From the NCBI GenBank assembly GCA_012839865.1, contig DUMO01000051.1:98008-162007 (forward strand): a stretch of DNA of 64,000 nucleotides. The letters run 5' to 3'. The notes under the pieces were generated by a model. It was not told where the DNA came from. It was given only the letters and a program-made list of their open reading frames with translations, and did not search any database. Made by a program: the position numbers and the translations under genes. Positions 35,801 to 44,139 of the stretch are shown piece after piece (the stretch's first letter is position 1; every line of letters starts with the position of its first letter). The stretch is from Clostridiaceae bacterium. Lineage in GTDB: Bacteria; Bacillota; Clostridia; CAYPLH01; DUMO01.

Positions 35801-36752
35801 CCGGCTGGGCTATGTCAATCTCCATTCCGTTGTCCAGCAAAACCTTTCTTTTGTCTTCGGTAACCTCACCAATAATGGCAGCCGGTATCCCGTTGTCACC
35901 CAGCAATTTGACAAGAGCTTCTCCCCTGCTGCAGGTAATCAGCATGCAGCCGCTCGAAATCAACTTCAAAGGATTAATACCATAATATTCACATATCTGC
36001 CTGGTTTCTTCACCTACAGGAATCAGGCTATTATCCACTTTTACCCCCACTTCGGATGCTTCAGCAATCTCCCATAAGGCTCCCAAAACGCCGCCCTCGG
36101 TTACATCATGCATTGCTGAAACGCCAAAGCTGCCGGATAATACGCCCTCTTTAACAACGCTGATATTGTTAATGTACTTTTTTGCTTTGCACACAAATTC
36201 CCTGCCAAAAGCCCGCTCCAGTTCATTTTCTTTTTCATGGGCTATTATGGCAGTCCCTTCAAGGCCGACTGTTTTTGTAACAATAATCTTGTCTTTTGGC
36301 TTCGCCCCGGAAGACGTCACCATTTTTTCCTTCTTTACCTTTCCTATACAGGTACATGCCAGGACAAATCTGTTTACTGCAGAAGTTATTTCAGTATGTC
36401 CTCCTACAATATCCACATTCAGCGAAGCGGCTTCCCCGGTTAATTGCTTCATCACCGTTTCAAGGTCGTTGTAAGTTGCATTAGGAGGTGCAAGAATGGT
36501 AACCAGCAGGCCTATAGGTTCTGAACCACACGATGCAATATCATTGCATGAAATATGCACTGCAAGCTTCCCGATTTCATTAGCAGTTCCTGTGATAGGG
36601 TCAGATGACATTACACAAATATTATCCTCAAAATCAATTCCGCAGCAATCTTCTCCTATTTTAGGCCTTATTAAAACCTCGCTCCTGTTTTCTTTAATTT
36701 TATCTAAGATTATATTTTTTAAAATATCATTTGGAATCTTTCCAATTTCCAT
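35772..36752 (-). CDS. AIR synthase/HypE-like (PurM fold) protein
   Basis: 326 residues: PurM-like N-terminal domain (about 1-150; IGEDCCGIDFEDNICVMSSDPITG in parts, HISCNDIASCGSEPIG, VDIVGGHTEIT) and C-terminal domain (GAKPKDKIIVTKTVGLEG, MHDVTEGGVLGALWEIAEASEVG, SSGCMLITCSRGEAL). This is the pattern of HypE and related ATP-dependent enzymes, including thiamine-phosphate kinase and selenophosphate synthetase. No hyp or hydrogenase genes are nearby, so HypE itself is doubtful. The frame is open to 36842, but GGGAGG eight bases before ATG 36752 sets the start. The 3' end is duplicated downstream. Confidence 0.8.
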   Translation of the reverse strand: MEIGKIPNDILKNIILDKIKENRSEVLIRPKIGEDCCGIDFEDNICVMSSDPITGTANEIGKLAVHISCNDIASCGSEPIGLLVTILAPPNATYNDLETVMKQLTGEAASLNVDIVGGHTEITSAVNRFVLACTCIGKVKKEKMVTSSGAKPKDKIIVTKTVGLEGTAIIAHEKENELERAFGREFVCKAKKYINNISVVKEGVLSGSFGVSAMHDVTEGGVLGALWEIAEASEVGVKVDNSLIPVGEETRQICEYYGINPLKLISSGCMLITCSRGEALVKLLGDNGIPAAIIGEVTEDKRKVLLDNGMEIDIAQPGSDELYKVV

Positions 36753-37267
36753 ATCATTAGCCTCCCGGTCTTTTTCCTTATTCAATGCGATTTGTTGAAA
36801 AGCCCAGTTTCGTACATTCTGACGGCATTTTATAATTTTCAATCCGGAAAGTACTATTGGTTCACTTTACAAAAATTTCATGACAGTGCGGCTTTTTGCG
36901 CATTTTAAAGCAACTACCCAGCTTTTTGGGAAATATTCATGTGATTACATAATAATATTCTTTGAGGGATATGTAAACGGTTATTTGAAAATTTAATCAA
37001 AATAAGGGATGAATCAGGTCTATTAAAGCTGCATATTATTTGTAACCAGGTAATCTGCCTTCTGATAAGCTGCTTTTAAAGAATAAGCTAATATATAGTC
37101 AGTTAAGATATAAACCAGAGAAATGAAATGTATGCAGAACAATAACAAATGGCTTTATTTTGTTATTTCTGCATACATTTCAAGTTCCAACCTTGCAATA
37201 AGCAATTGTACCAGAGCTAATTATATATAAAGAAGTGATTAAGACGACTGGGCAGAAACGGTACAGG
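36753..37267. other. Gap containing a long hairpin
   Basis: About 500 bases without a supported gene; its only marked feature is the hairpin at 37125-37181. The part next to the PurM-like gene should hold that gene's promoter, but no convincing -35/-10 pair was found. Confidence 0.5.
37125..37181. repeat. Long inverted repeat downstream of vanW-like gene
   Basis: A 15-bp stem (GAAATGTATGCAGAA with its complement) continues into an 8-bp stem (ATAACAAA / TTTGTTAT) after a two-base bulge. It lies 87 bases behind the VanW stop and lacks a strong T-tract. It could end that transcript or be a small dispersed palindromic element. Confidence 0.8.
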
Positions 37268-38641
37268 TTACAATACCCCGGATTGATCTTCTTTAAAATT
37301 CTCGTTTATCTTAATCTGACCGTTTACTGCATTATAAACATCCTCTGAAATTAACTCGCTCTTTAAAAGTTTGCCGTTTACGTCATAGGTATCCCTGAAA
37401 AGCCTTGATTTCAGGCCGTTCTGGGGAGCCTTAACTATAACTTTTTCATTCACAGGCAAAGTATTGTCGATAATTACTTCCACTTTTGCCTCATATGTTT
37501 CAACAATTTCAGACCTGAGCTTTACTATGTTTTTTTGCATGTCATTATTGCCAAGAATCCTTATGCAAATTGTCCCTCCGGATACCTCGGCATTGATTGC
37601 TACAGCATCTTCCAGGCTGTTTTCAAACTTAAGGTCAATATAATCACCTGAAATTGTAGCATCATGGCTGGGCGGCACATACCCTAAGGGAAGGGAATGA
37701 GGCGCCCGTTGGGTTATGTTCAGCCTGGCCAGGAGAGCTGCACAATAAAGGGTGGTTGTAACCTGGCATACTCCTCCGCCAACATCCTCAACAAACTCAT
37801 CCTTTAAAATAATAGGAGCCGTCTTGTATCCGTTTTCCGGTGTCCTGGGACCTATTCCCTTGTTCATGGAAAAAGCATCTTTTGGCATCAGTATTGTATT
37901 ATTAATTTTTTCACAGGCAAGCCGGATATTATGAGCCCTGTTTTCAGCCGCCGTACTGAAATAGGTTCTAAACTCCGCAATGACTCCGTTGATATTCTGT
38001 ATGCCATTCATGGTAATATGGGGAGTAACTTCATTAATTACAAGGGTATTGACTTCAAAATTTTTATCCAGTATGTTTTTTTCAATTGCATCAAAGCTCT
38101 TATCAACATCAAGATATACTCCAACGACTTCAGGAGTCTTTGCAATTTCCCCGTTCCTATAGGATAAGGAAGCATTTTTCTCCTGCTTGTCTACCTGTTT
38201 TTTAATTATTGTCAGAATATTTTTCAACTGTTCCTTGTTAAATGTCAAATCACAGGTAAAATTAATTCCGTCTTTCCTTAGCCTGAAAATTTCTTGAATC
38301 CTTTTCAGAATATTGCCATCACGTCCTGCCCTGTATGCTTTTTCGATGGCATCTTCCGCAACATACTGCAGGGATATATCTCCAGGATCAATAGTCCATG
38401 AATTATCAATACCTTTGAGTACGATTTTCTTACCTGCAAGCTTTTCATTCATCTTTTGGGCAACAAGTTCCGCTGCTATTTCCTTCTCAATTCCGGACAA
38501 ATCAATATCCTCAATGGATACGCCTTTGTATATGCCGTCCTGTGTGAGAATCAGCGCACCATAAACAGTTGCACCTGCAAATATTAAAAATATAATTGAA
38601 AATATGATTAAAACCTTTTTTTTTACGGATATAAGCAACAT
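37268..38641 (-). CDS. VanW family membrane-anchored protein with G5-like end
   Basis: 457 residues: a basic N-terminus and one membrane span (about 8-30), a peptidoglycan-binding-4-like region (about 35-200, repeated), then the VanW domain (about 225-380) with TAAENRAHNIRLACEKIN, MPKDAFSMNKGIGPRTPENGY, DVGGGVCQVTTTLY and HSLPLGYVPPSHDATI. The C-terminus resembles a G5 domain (EVIDNTLP-type strand, VNEKVIVKAPQNG). Such proteins are surface-located and linked to cell wall processes; VanW itself has no assigned reaction. The start follows AAAGGA. Confidence 0.88.
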   Translation of the reverse strand: MLLISVKKKVLIIFSIIFLIFAGATVYGALILTQDGIYKGVSIEDIDLSGIEKEIAAELVAQKMNEKLAGKKIVLKGIDNSWTIDPGDISLQYVAEDAIEKAYRAGRDGNILKRIQEIFRLRKDGINFTCDLTFNKEQLKNILTIIKKQVDKQEKNASLSYRNGEIAKTPEVVGVYLDVDKSFDAIEKNILDKNFEVNTLVINEVTPHITMNGIQNINGVIAEFRTYFSTAAENRAHNIRLACEKINNTILMPKDAFSMNKGIGPRTPENGYKTAPIILKDEFVEDVGGGVCQVTTTLYCAALLARLNITQRAPHSLPLGYVPPSHDATISGDYIDLKFENSLEDAVAINAEVSGGTICIRILGNNDMQKNIVKLRSEIVETYEAKVEVIIDNTLPVNEKVIVKAPQNGLKSRLFRDTYDVNGKLLKSELISEDVYNAVNGQIKINENFKEDQSGVL

Positions 38642-38759
38642 TCTGATTTATTCCTTTATATAGTTATAATTTCTTCGTTTCAGGAATTAAATATTAAGAA
38701 CTATATAAATATTGTTACTTAAACTTCCGCGTTTTTATACCATAAAATATTTCCGTTGC

Positions 38760-39941
38760 TTAATTTATTTCCCTTATTTCCGTATTTTTTATAGCCTCAT
38801 CTATCAGCCCGGAAACATCCAAAACACTTTCCGATTTTAATATATCCGAAAGTATGGGTTTGGTTTTGGGATGCTTTGGAACAAATACCGTACAGCAATC
38901 CTCATAAGGCAATATTGAAGTTTCAAAGGTGCCTATTTTTCTGGCAATGCTTACAACTTCGTTCTTATCCATCCCAATAAGGGGTCTGAAAACAGGAATG
39001 GCAACAGCAGCATTTGTTACACTCAAGCTGTGCATGGTCTGGCTTGCCACCTGGCCGATACTCTCCCCGGTGGTAAGTGATAGAGCACCATTGGATAAGG
39101 CAATTTTTTCCGCAATCTTCATCATGAATCTTCTCATGATTAGAACCAGTTCATTTTCAGGGCATTTTTCATTGATTTCGGTTTGAATTTTTGTAAATGG
39201 CACAATATGAAGCTTGATGCTTATGCAATATTGAGCAAGTATTTTGGCTAAATCAACTACCTTTTCAAGGGCTCTCTCACTGGTATAGGGATAGCTGTAA
39301 AAGTGAACCACCTCCAGTTCCACTCCGCGCTTCAGCATCATCCATCCGGCTACAGGGCTGTCTATTCCGCCGGACAACAAAAGAAGGGTTTTTTCACCGG
39401 TCCCGACAGGGAGCCCTCCCGCTGCGGGAATTATTTCAAAATAGAGGTATGTATGCTCCCTTATTTCAACATAAAATATGAATGACGGGTTGTTTACATC
39501 CACTTTAAGGGACGGAATGTTTTTAAGCAGGTGTTCGCCCAGGTCTCTTGAAACCTCAGGGGACTCCAGGGGGAAACTTTTATTTGCCCTTTTTGTTTCA
39601 ACCTTGAAGGTAACCAGGTTCTTTTCAGCAACTGAGTCTTTCACCATCGCAAGGGAATGCTCTTTAATTGCATCAAAATCTGATTCAATTTTATAAACAG
39701 GGCTTATGGAGACAACCCCAAAAACCTTTGTCAATCTTTCCAATGCCTTGTCAAAGTTAAAATCCGCCCCTTCAGGTTCAACAAAGACCCTTCCCCTGGA
39801 AGTTGCAATCCTGGCATCTCCAAGGTCTGAAATGGCGTGCCTGATATTCCTGACCAACTTGTCCTCAAAATATTTGCGGTTCTGTCCCTTCAACATAAGC
39901 TCTCCGCACCGCAGAAGAATTATTCTGTTCGAGTTCTCCAT
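38760..39941 (-). CDS. thiI: tRNA 4-thiouridine synthase ThiI
   Basis: 393 residues: ferredoxin-like and THUMP N-terminal domains (about 1-170), then the PP-loop ATPase with LLSGGIDSPVAGWMM (about 185). It adenylates U8 of tRNA and inserts sulfur; it also serves thiazole synthesis in some bacteria. The rhodanese domain found in enterobacteria is absent, as usual in Firmicutes, so persulfide must come from a dedicated desulfurase, probably the one encoded next upstream. Confidence 0.95.
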   Translation of the reverse strand: MENSNRIILLRCGELMLKGQNRKYFEDKLVRNIRHAISDLGDARIATSRGRVFVEPEGADFNFDKALERLTKVFGVVSISPVYKIESDFDAIKEHSLAMVKDSVAEKNLVTFKVETKRANKSFPLESPEVSRDLGEHLLKNIPSLKVDVNNPSFIFYVEIREHTYLYFEIIPAAGGLPVGTGEKTLLLLSGGIDSPVAGWMMLKRGVELEVVHFYSYPYTSERALEKVVDLAKILAQYCISIKLHIVPFTKIQTEINEKCPENELVLIMRRFMMKIAEKIALSNGALSLTTGESIGQVASQTMHSLSVTNAAVAIPVFRPLIGMDKNEVVSIARKIGTFETSILPYEDCCTVFVPKHPKTKPILSDILKSESVLDVSGLIDEAIKNTEIREIN

Positions 39942-40014
39942 TTTTTAAACTTGCTCCTTTGTCAGATTATTTGCGAAATTTTTTTCGATAAAATAGCTTG
40001 TTAAATTTTATTTT

Positions 40015-40060
40015 CATATTTGCGACACTAAAGTCTCCATGTTTGCAATGCTAAAGCTGT
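40015..40060. repeat. Two-copy 23-bp imperfect tandem repeat
   Basis: CATATTTGCGACACTAAAG at 40015 and CATGTTTGCAATGCTAAAG at 40038 begin two adjacent 23-base units in the spacer between thiI and the second desulfurase gene. Confidence 0.7.
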
Positions 40061-40156
40061 TATCCAAAAAATCGGACTAGCCGGACAACAGCCTGACGAT
40101 TGTTATGCTTATTAAATCTCGCTGTCCTTCCATTTGATAATATCCACCTTAAATTA

Positions 40157-41311
40157 TTATCTTCTTTTTATTCTGATTTTAGGCAGTATTTTTTTCAGTG
40201 CTTCTATTACATATGGAATCTCATCTTTGGAATTAAAGCTTGAAAAGCTGAACCTTATGGCTCCTTCAATATCACATTCCGGTATTTTCATCGATGTAAG
40301 AACATGACTATATGATTTTTTCCTTGAGGAACAGGCAGAACCAGTGGAAACAAAAATATTCTCCTGCTCTAAAAAGTGTAGAAGCACTTCAGATTTCACA
40401 TTTTGAAAAGACACATTTAAAATATAGGGCGAACCTTCCCCAGGTGAATTCACCCTGTAGCCTTCAATCCCGCTCTTTAATCCCGACAGGAAAAGCTCCC
40501 GGATTTCCCTGACCTTGCAATAGTTTTCTTCCAATCGGGAAAAGGTTATCTTAGCAGCCAGCCCAAACCCACCGATTCCGGGAACATTTTCAGTACCCGA
40601 CCTCAGCATGGACTCCTGCCCTCCTCCGAAAATAATCGGATTAACCTTCCTTTTTTTATTAACATATACTGCACCAACGCCTTTTGGGCCATGAATTTTA
40701 TGGGAGCTCATTGATAACAGGTCTATCCCTGAATTTTTTACATCAATTTTAATTTTCCCAAAGGCCTGTATTCCGTCAACGTGAACAGCAATGTCTTTTT
40801 TTGTTTCATTTTTAATTTTTATAATATCATCAATCGGCTGTATAACGCCTGTTTCATTATTTACCAAAAGAATACTGATAAGGGCAGTCCTTTCACAAAG
40901 AACCTCCCTTAGCTGCTCCAGGTTTATTATACCTTCCCGGTCCACATCAATAAAATCAACGGTATATCCGTTTTCAGAAAGGTGCTTGTATACTTCCAAT
41001 ACCGAAGGGTGCTCTGTTTTTAATGTAACAACATGGTTTCCCAATCTTTTATTTGCATTGAGAAAGCCCCTTATGGCAAGATTATTTGATTCGGTTCCAC
41101 CGGAAGTAAAATATATTTCATCCTTATCGGCGTTTAGTGAAGTTGCAATAATGTCCCTCGCGTTTTTAACAACCTTCTCCGCTTCAATACCCATTTTATG
41201 AAGAGAGGAAGGGTTGCCGTAAGTATATTCATTAATTTGAGTCATATATTCAACCACTTCAGGGTATGGTTTTGTCGTAGCGCTGTTGTCAAGATATATA
41301 TCCATGTTCAT
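40157..41311 (-). CDS. Cysteine desulfurase, ThiI partner (NifZ-type position)
   Basis: 384 residues, class V aminotransferase fold: IYLDNSATTKPYPEVVEYM at the N-terminus, SMSSHKIHGPKGVGAVY with the PLP lysine (about 203) and VSTGSACSSRKKSYSHVL with the catalytic cysteine (about 327). It is clearly distinct from the NifS encoded at 26505. A desulfurase gene directly before thiI is a common Firmicute arrangement (NifZ in Bacillus subtilis) in which it supplies sulfur for 4-thiouridine. The start follows AAGGAG. Confidence 0.92.
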   Translation of the reverse strand: MNMDIYLDNSATTKPYPEVVEYMTQINEYTYGNPSSLHKMGIEAEKVVKNARDIIATSLNADKDEIYFTSGGTESNNLAIRGFLNANKRLGNHVVTLKTEHPSVLEVYKHLSENGYTVDFIDVDREGIINLEQLREVLCERTALISILLVNNETGVIQPIDDIIKIKNETKKDIAVHVDGIQAFGKIKIDVKNSGIDLLSMSSHKIHGPKGVGAVYVNKKRKVNPIIFGGGQESMLRSGTENVPGIGGFGLAAKITFSRLEENYCKVREIRELFLSGLKSGIEGYRVNSPGEGSPYILNVSFQNVKSEVLLHFLEQENIFVSTGSACSSRKKSYSHVLTSMKIPECDIEGAIRFSFSSFNSKDEIPYVIEALKKILPKIRIKRR

Positions 41312-41451
41312 AAAAAATCTCCTTTTTATATGGCTGTTGGTCTTTGTTCAACAATAGATATTTTAACATAATACCACAATTTTAACCAACAACCTTGAAA
41401 GGAGAAAAAAACAATTCCAGCCGGTATGTATTTAAGTCAGCCGATTATATA

Positions 41452-41733
41452 TTAGTTAACAATTACTTTCAACCGGGTACCTGGATACAAGGTCGATGTC
41501 TCAAGGTTGTTTATTTTTTTCAGCTCATACAGGTACCTTCTGACATCCTCTTCCTCTCTTTTATATTTCATGGATATATCCCACAAGGTATCGCCTTTTT
41601 TAACCACAATATATTCGTATCTTGTTTCTCTGTAGCCATAAACTGATTTTGCAACCAATAGAGTCGTGACAGACAACATAAGTATAATCAGAAAAGATAT
41701 AAACCTGGGTTTGCTTTTAATTCTTAATCTCAT
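41452..41733 (-). CDS. yneA: LysM-domain cell division suppressor, YneA-like
   Basis: 93 residues: a basic N-terminus and one membrane span (about 13-32), then a short extracytoplasmic LysM domain (YIVVKKGDTLWDISMKYK, NNLETSTLYPGTRLKVIVN). Size, layout and position divergent from lexA match YneA, which blocks septum formation during the SOS response. Two LexA boxes cover its promoter. The frame opens at 41742, but AAAGGA is better placed for ATG 41733. Confidence 0.85.
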   Translation of the reverse strand: MRLRIKSKPRFISFLIILMLSVTTLLVAKSVYGYRETRYEYIVVKKGDTLWDISMKYKREEEDVRRYLYELKKINNLETSTLYPGTRLKVIVN

Positions 41734-41762
41734 TCCAATCATTCCTTTCTCACGCCGCTAGC

Positions 41763-41774
41763 AAACATATGTTC
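41763..41774. promoter_or_regulatory. LexA box (yneA proximal)
   Basis: AAACATATGTTC fits the Gram-positive SOS core GAAC-N4-GTTC with one change. It lies just downstream of the yneA -10 element. Confidence 0.7.
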
Positions 41775-41787
41775 TTCATCAATTATG

Positions 41788-41817
41788 ATTATATTAGAAC
41801 ATATGTTTGTTTGTCAA
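41788..41817 (-). promoter_or_regulatory. yneA promoter with internal LexA box
   Basis: TTGACA and TATAAT with an 18-base spacer on the minus strand. The spacer holds GAACATATGTTT (41797-41808), a LexA box, so bound LexA would block RNA polymerase directly. Confidence 0.85.
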
Positions 41818-41836
41818 TATCTTTTTATCATTTTTT

Positions 41837-41850
41837 CGAACGTGAGTTTG
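41837..41850 (+). promoter_or_regulatory. lexA: LexA box at the lexA promoter
   Basis: CGAACGTGAGTTTG matches CGAAC-N4-GTTYG with one change and overlaps the -35 box of the lexA promoter, implying autorepression. Confidence 0.75.
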
Positions 41851-41876
41851 ATTTTTTAAAATACTTATGCTAAAAT
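41848..41876 (+). promoter_or_regulatory. lexA promoter
   Basis: TTGATT and TAAAAT with a 17-base spacer, giving a leader of about 155 bases before the lexA start codon. Confidence 0.65.
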
Positions 41877-42038
41877 TAAAATTGGATTATTGGTAACTTT
41901 ATCATAAAGATTATACATACGTTCCAGGAAGGAGTATCCTGAACCTGCTTGAATTGAGTACTAAACACAGAAAGCATTAGAGAGAACAATTGGATTAAAA
42001 GAATCCTGCCCCTTAAAATACGAAAATGAGGTGTAAAA

Positions 42039-42674
42039 ATGAAAATTGAGCGAACCAAAAAAGAAAAGGAGATTTTAGAGTTTGTTAATTTTCATGTTTT
42101 GAAAAACGGATATCCTCCGTCAGTAAGAGAAATTTGCAAGGCGGTAGGATTCAAGTCAACTTCCACCGTACATAGCTATCTTCGGAAGCTTGAAAAGGAA
42201 GGTCTTCTGAAGAAAGATCCCAGCAAGCCCAGGGCTCTGAAAATTGTCGGAAAGGAGTACAGGCAAACTGAAGTTCCCGACTATTACTCCAAAAAAGAGC
42301 TTGTGGATGTGCCAATTATCGGCAAAGTTACTGCAGGCCAGCCTATTCTTGCAGTTGAAAATATTGAAGACACCTTTCCCCTGCCTGTTGATTTTGTCCA
42401 AAACTCAACAGCCTTTATGCTCAAGGTCAAGGGAGACAGCATGATAGAAGCAGGTATTCTGGACGGCGACTTTGTGCTTGTGCGTCAACAAAATACTGCA
42501 AATAACGGGGATATGGTTGTTGCATTGCTGGGTGATGAAGCAACTGTGAAGACTTTTTACAAAGAAAAGGACTATGTAAGACTCCAGCCGCAAAACAAGT
42601 TTTTCAGCCCAATTATAGTTAAAGACAACATTACAATCATTGGAAAGGTTATAGGAGTATTCCGTAAGTTATAG
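42039..42674 (+). CDS. lexA: SOS repressor LexA
   Basis: 211 residues. N-terminal winged helix ([31 protein letters not shown] in parts), then the S24 peptidase domain: self-cleavage Ala-Gly in KVTAGQPI (about 96-97), catalytic Ser in GDSMIEAGI (about 134) and Lys in [10 protein letters not shown] (about 170). RecA filaments trigger self-cleavage and derepress SOS genes. The start follows GAGGTG. Divergent from the yneA-like gene and convergent with hfq. Confidence 0.97.
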   Translation: MKIERTKKEKEILEFVNFHVLKNGYPPSVREICKAVGFKSTSTVHSYLRKLEKEGLLKKDPSKPRALKIVGKEYRQTEVPDYYSKKELVDVPIIGKVTAGQPILAVENIEDTFPLPVDFVQNSTAFMLKVKGDSMIEAGILDGDFVLVRQQNTANNGDMVVALLGDEATVKTFYKEKDYVRLQPQNKFFSPIIVKDNITIIGKVIGVFRKL

Positions 42675-42754
42675 CATCAAATGAAGAATTGAAGAATGGT
42701 TAATCCGGGTAGATATATCAGTCAGACCCCACATCCAATATGTTTACAGCCAAA

Positions 42755-42778
42755 AAAAGCGGGAGTAACCCCGCTTTT
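42755..42778. terminator. Bidirectional terminator between lexA and hfq
   Basis: AAAAGCGGG and CCCGCTTTT form a 9-bp stem with a six-base loop; T-tracts follow on both strands, seven Ts on the minus side. It is shared by the two converging genes. Confidence 0.9.
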
Positions 42779-42779
42779 A

Positions 42780-43025
42780 TTATTCCGGTTTATTGTCATT
42801 GTTAAATATAAGATTTATAGCTTTCATCGGACTGACTGTAGAAATTGCGTGCTTGTAAATAAGCTGTTGTCTTCCGTCAGTTTCCAGTATAACTGTAAAG
42901 TTGTCGAAACCTTTAACCATTCCCTTCAGCTGAAAGCCGTTGGTAAGGTATACAGTTACCGGAATGTATTCTTTTCTAACCTGGTTCAGAAAAACATCCT
43001 GTAAATTAATATTAGTTTTATTCAC
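42780..43025 (-). CDS. hfq: RNA chaperone Hfq
   Basis: 81 residues with the Sm1 and Sm2 motifs: [39 protein letters not shown] and [14 protein letters not shown]. Forms a hexameric ring that binds small RNAs and mRNAs. Start is GTG 43025 behind GAGGAGG. It follows miaA, the same miaA-hfq order found in many bacteria. Confidence 0.96.
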   Translation of the reverse strand: MNKTNINLQDVFLNQVRKEYIPVTVYLTNGFQLKGMVKGFDNFTVILETDGRQQLIYKHAISTVSPMKAINLIFNNDNKPE

Positions 43026-43120
43026 AAATATCCTCCTCTATCTCTAATTTAGAATTTATCTCTATAGGACAAAAAGCAATTGGGACTTTTCCCGGGGTAT
43101 TTTTCAAAAAAATACTCAAT

Positions 43121-44068
43121 TCATATTTTACAGAAAAAATTGCCATGTTGCAATATAGTTTTAATATTTTCTAGTATTTCCTGGCTATTCTTATATCCGT
43201 CAACCTCTATCCAATGCACTCCCTCTATCCTTCTAAACCATGTCATCTGCCTTTTTGCATACCTTCTTGTATCCCGCTTCAATATATATATTGCTTCCTC
43301 CAGTGATATTTCACCTTCCAAGTGGCTTATTATTTCTTTATAGCCCAATCCCTGCATTGAAACCAGATTTCTGTCATATCCCATTTCCATAAGCTTTTTT
43401 ACTTCATCGATGAGCCCTTTTTGCAGCATCAGGTCCACACGCTTGTTTATACGGTCATATAGCTTTTCCCTATTCATTTTCAAGCCAAATATAATAAAAT
43501 TATATGATGGCGGCTCATTCCGGGACATCTTTTGATGGAAGGAAATAGGGAGTTTTGTATATTCATACACCTCCAAAGCTCTTATTACTCTTTTCAGGTT
43601 ATTGCAATGAATCTTTGAAGCAGCTTCAGGATCAACCTTTTTCAACTTCTCATAAAGATATTCATTCCCGTATGTTTCTGCTTCCTTTTTCAATTTTTCT
43701 CTAAATTCCCAGTCGCATATAGTCTCTGAAAAGTTAATATTGTAAATTAAAGAATTTATGTAAAGGCCGGTGCCTCCTGCTACAATTGGCACTTTACCCC
43801 GTTTTATAATATTTTCAATATATTCCAATGCCAATTCCTTAAACCGGGCTACGCTAAATTCCTCATCGGGCTCTGCTTCATCAATCAGATGGTGGGGAAT
43901 TCCGCCTCTTTCAATCTTATCAGGCTTGGCGGTACCTATATTCATGTGTTTATAAATCTGCATTGAATCTGCAGAAATTATTTCCCCGTTTATTTCCTTT
44001 GCCAATTCTACCGACAGAGAAGTTTTCCCTGAAGCCGTGGGTCCCAGTATCACTATAACATTTTTCAA
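43121..44068 (-). CDS. miaA: tRNA dimethylallyltransferase MiaA
   Basis: 315 residues. P-loop GPTASGKTSLSVELA (about 8), DSMQIYKHMNIGTAKP (substrate-binding), AGGTGLYINSLIY and the tRNA-binding RRYAKRQMTWFRR near the C-terminus. It prenylates A37 of tRNAs reading U-starting codons; MiaB, encoded 6 kb upstream in the same series, then thiomethylates the product. The start is TTG 44068 behind GAGGAG. Confidence 0.95.
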   Translation of the reverse strand: MKNVIVILGPTASGKTSLSVELAKEINGEIISADSMQIYKHMNIGTAKPDKIERGGIPHHLIDEAEPDEEFSVARFKELALEYIENIIKRGKVPIVAGGTGLYINSLIYNINFSETICDWEFREKLKKEAETYGNEYLYEKLKKVDPEAASKIHCNNLKRVIRALEVYEYTKLPISFHQKMSRNEPPSYNFIIFGLKMNREKLYDRINKRVDLMLQKGLIDEVKKLMEMGYDRNLVSMQGLGYKEIISHLEGEISLEEAIYILKRDTRRYAKRQMTWFRRIEGVHWIEVDGYKNSQEILENIKTILQHGNFFCKI

Positions 44069-44139
44069 GTTGGCTGACTCCTCATCTCAAAGTTTTCGAT
44101 ATTTCCCCCTCGGGGGCTTGAAGTTGCAGCTTTTATATT

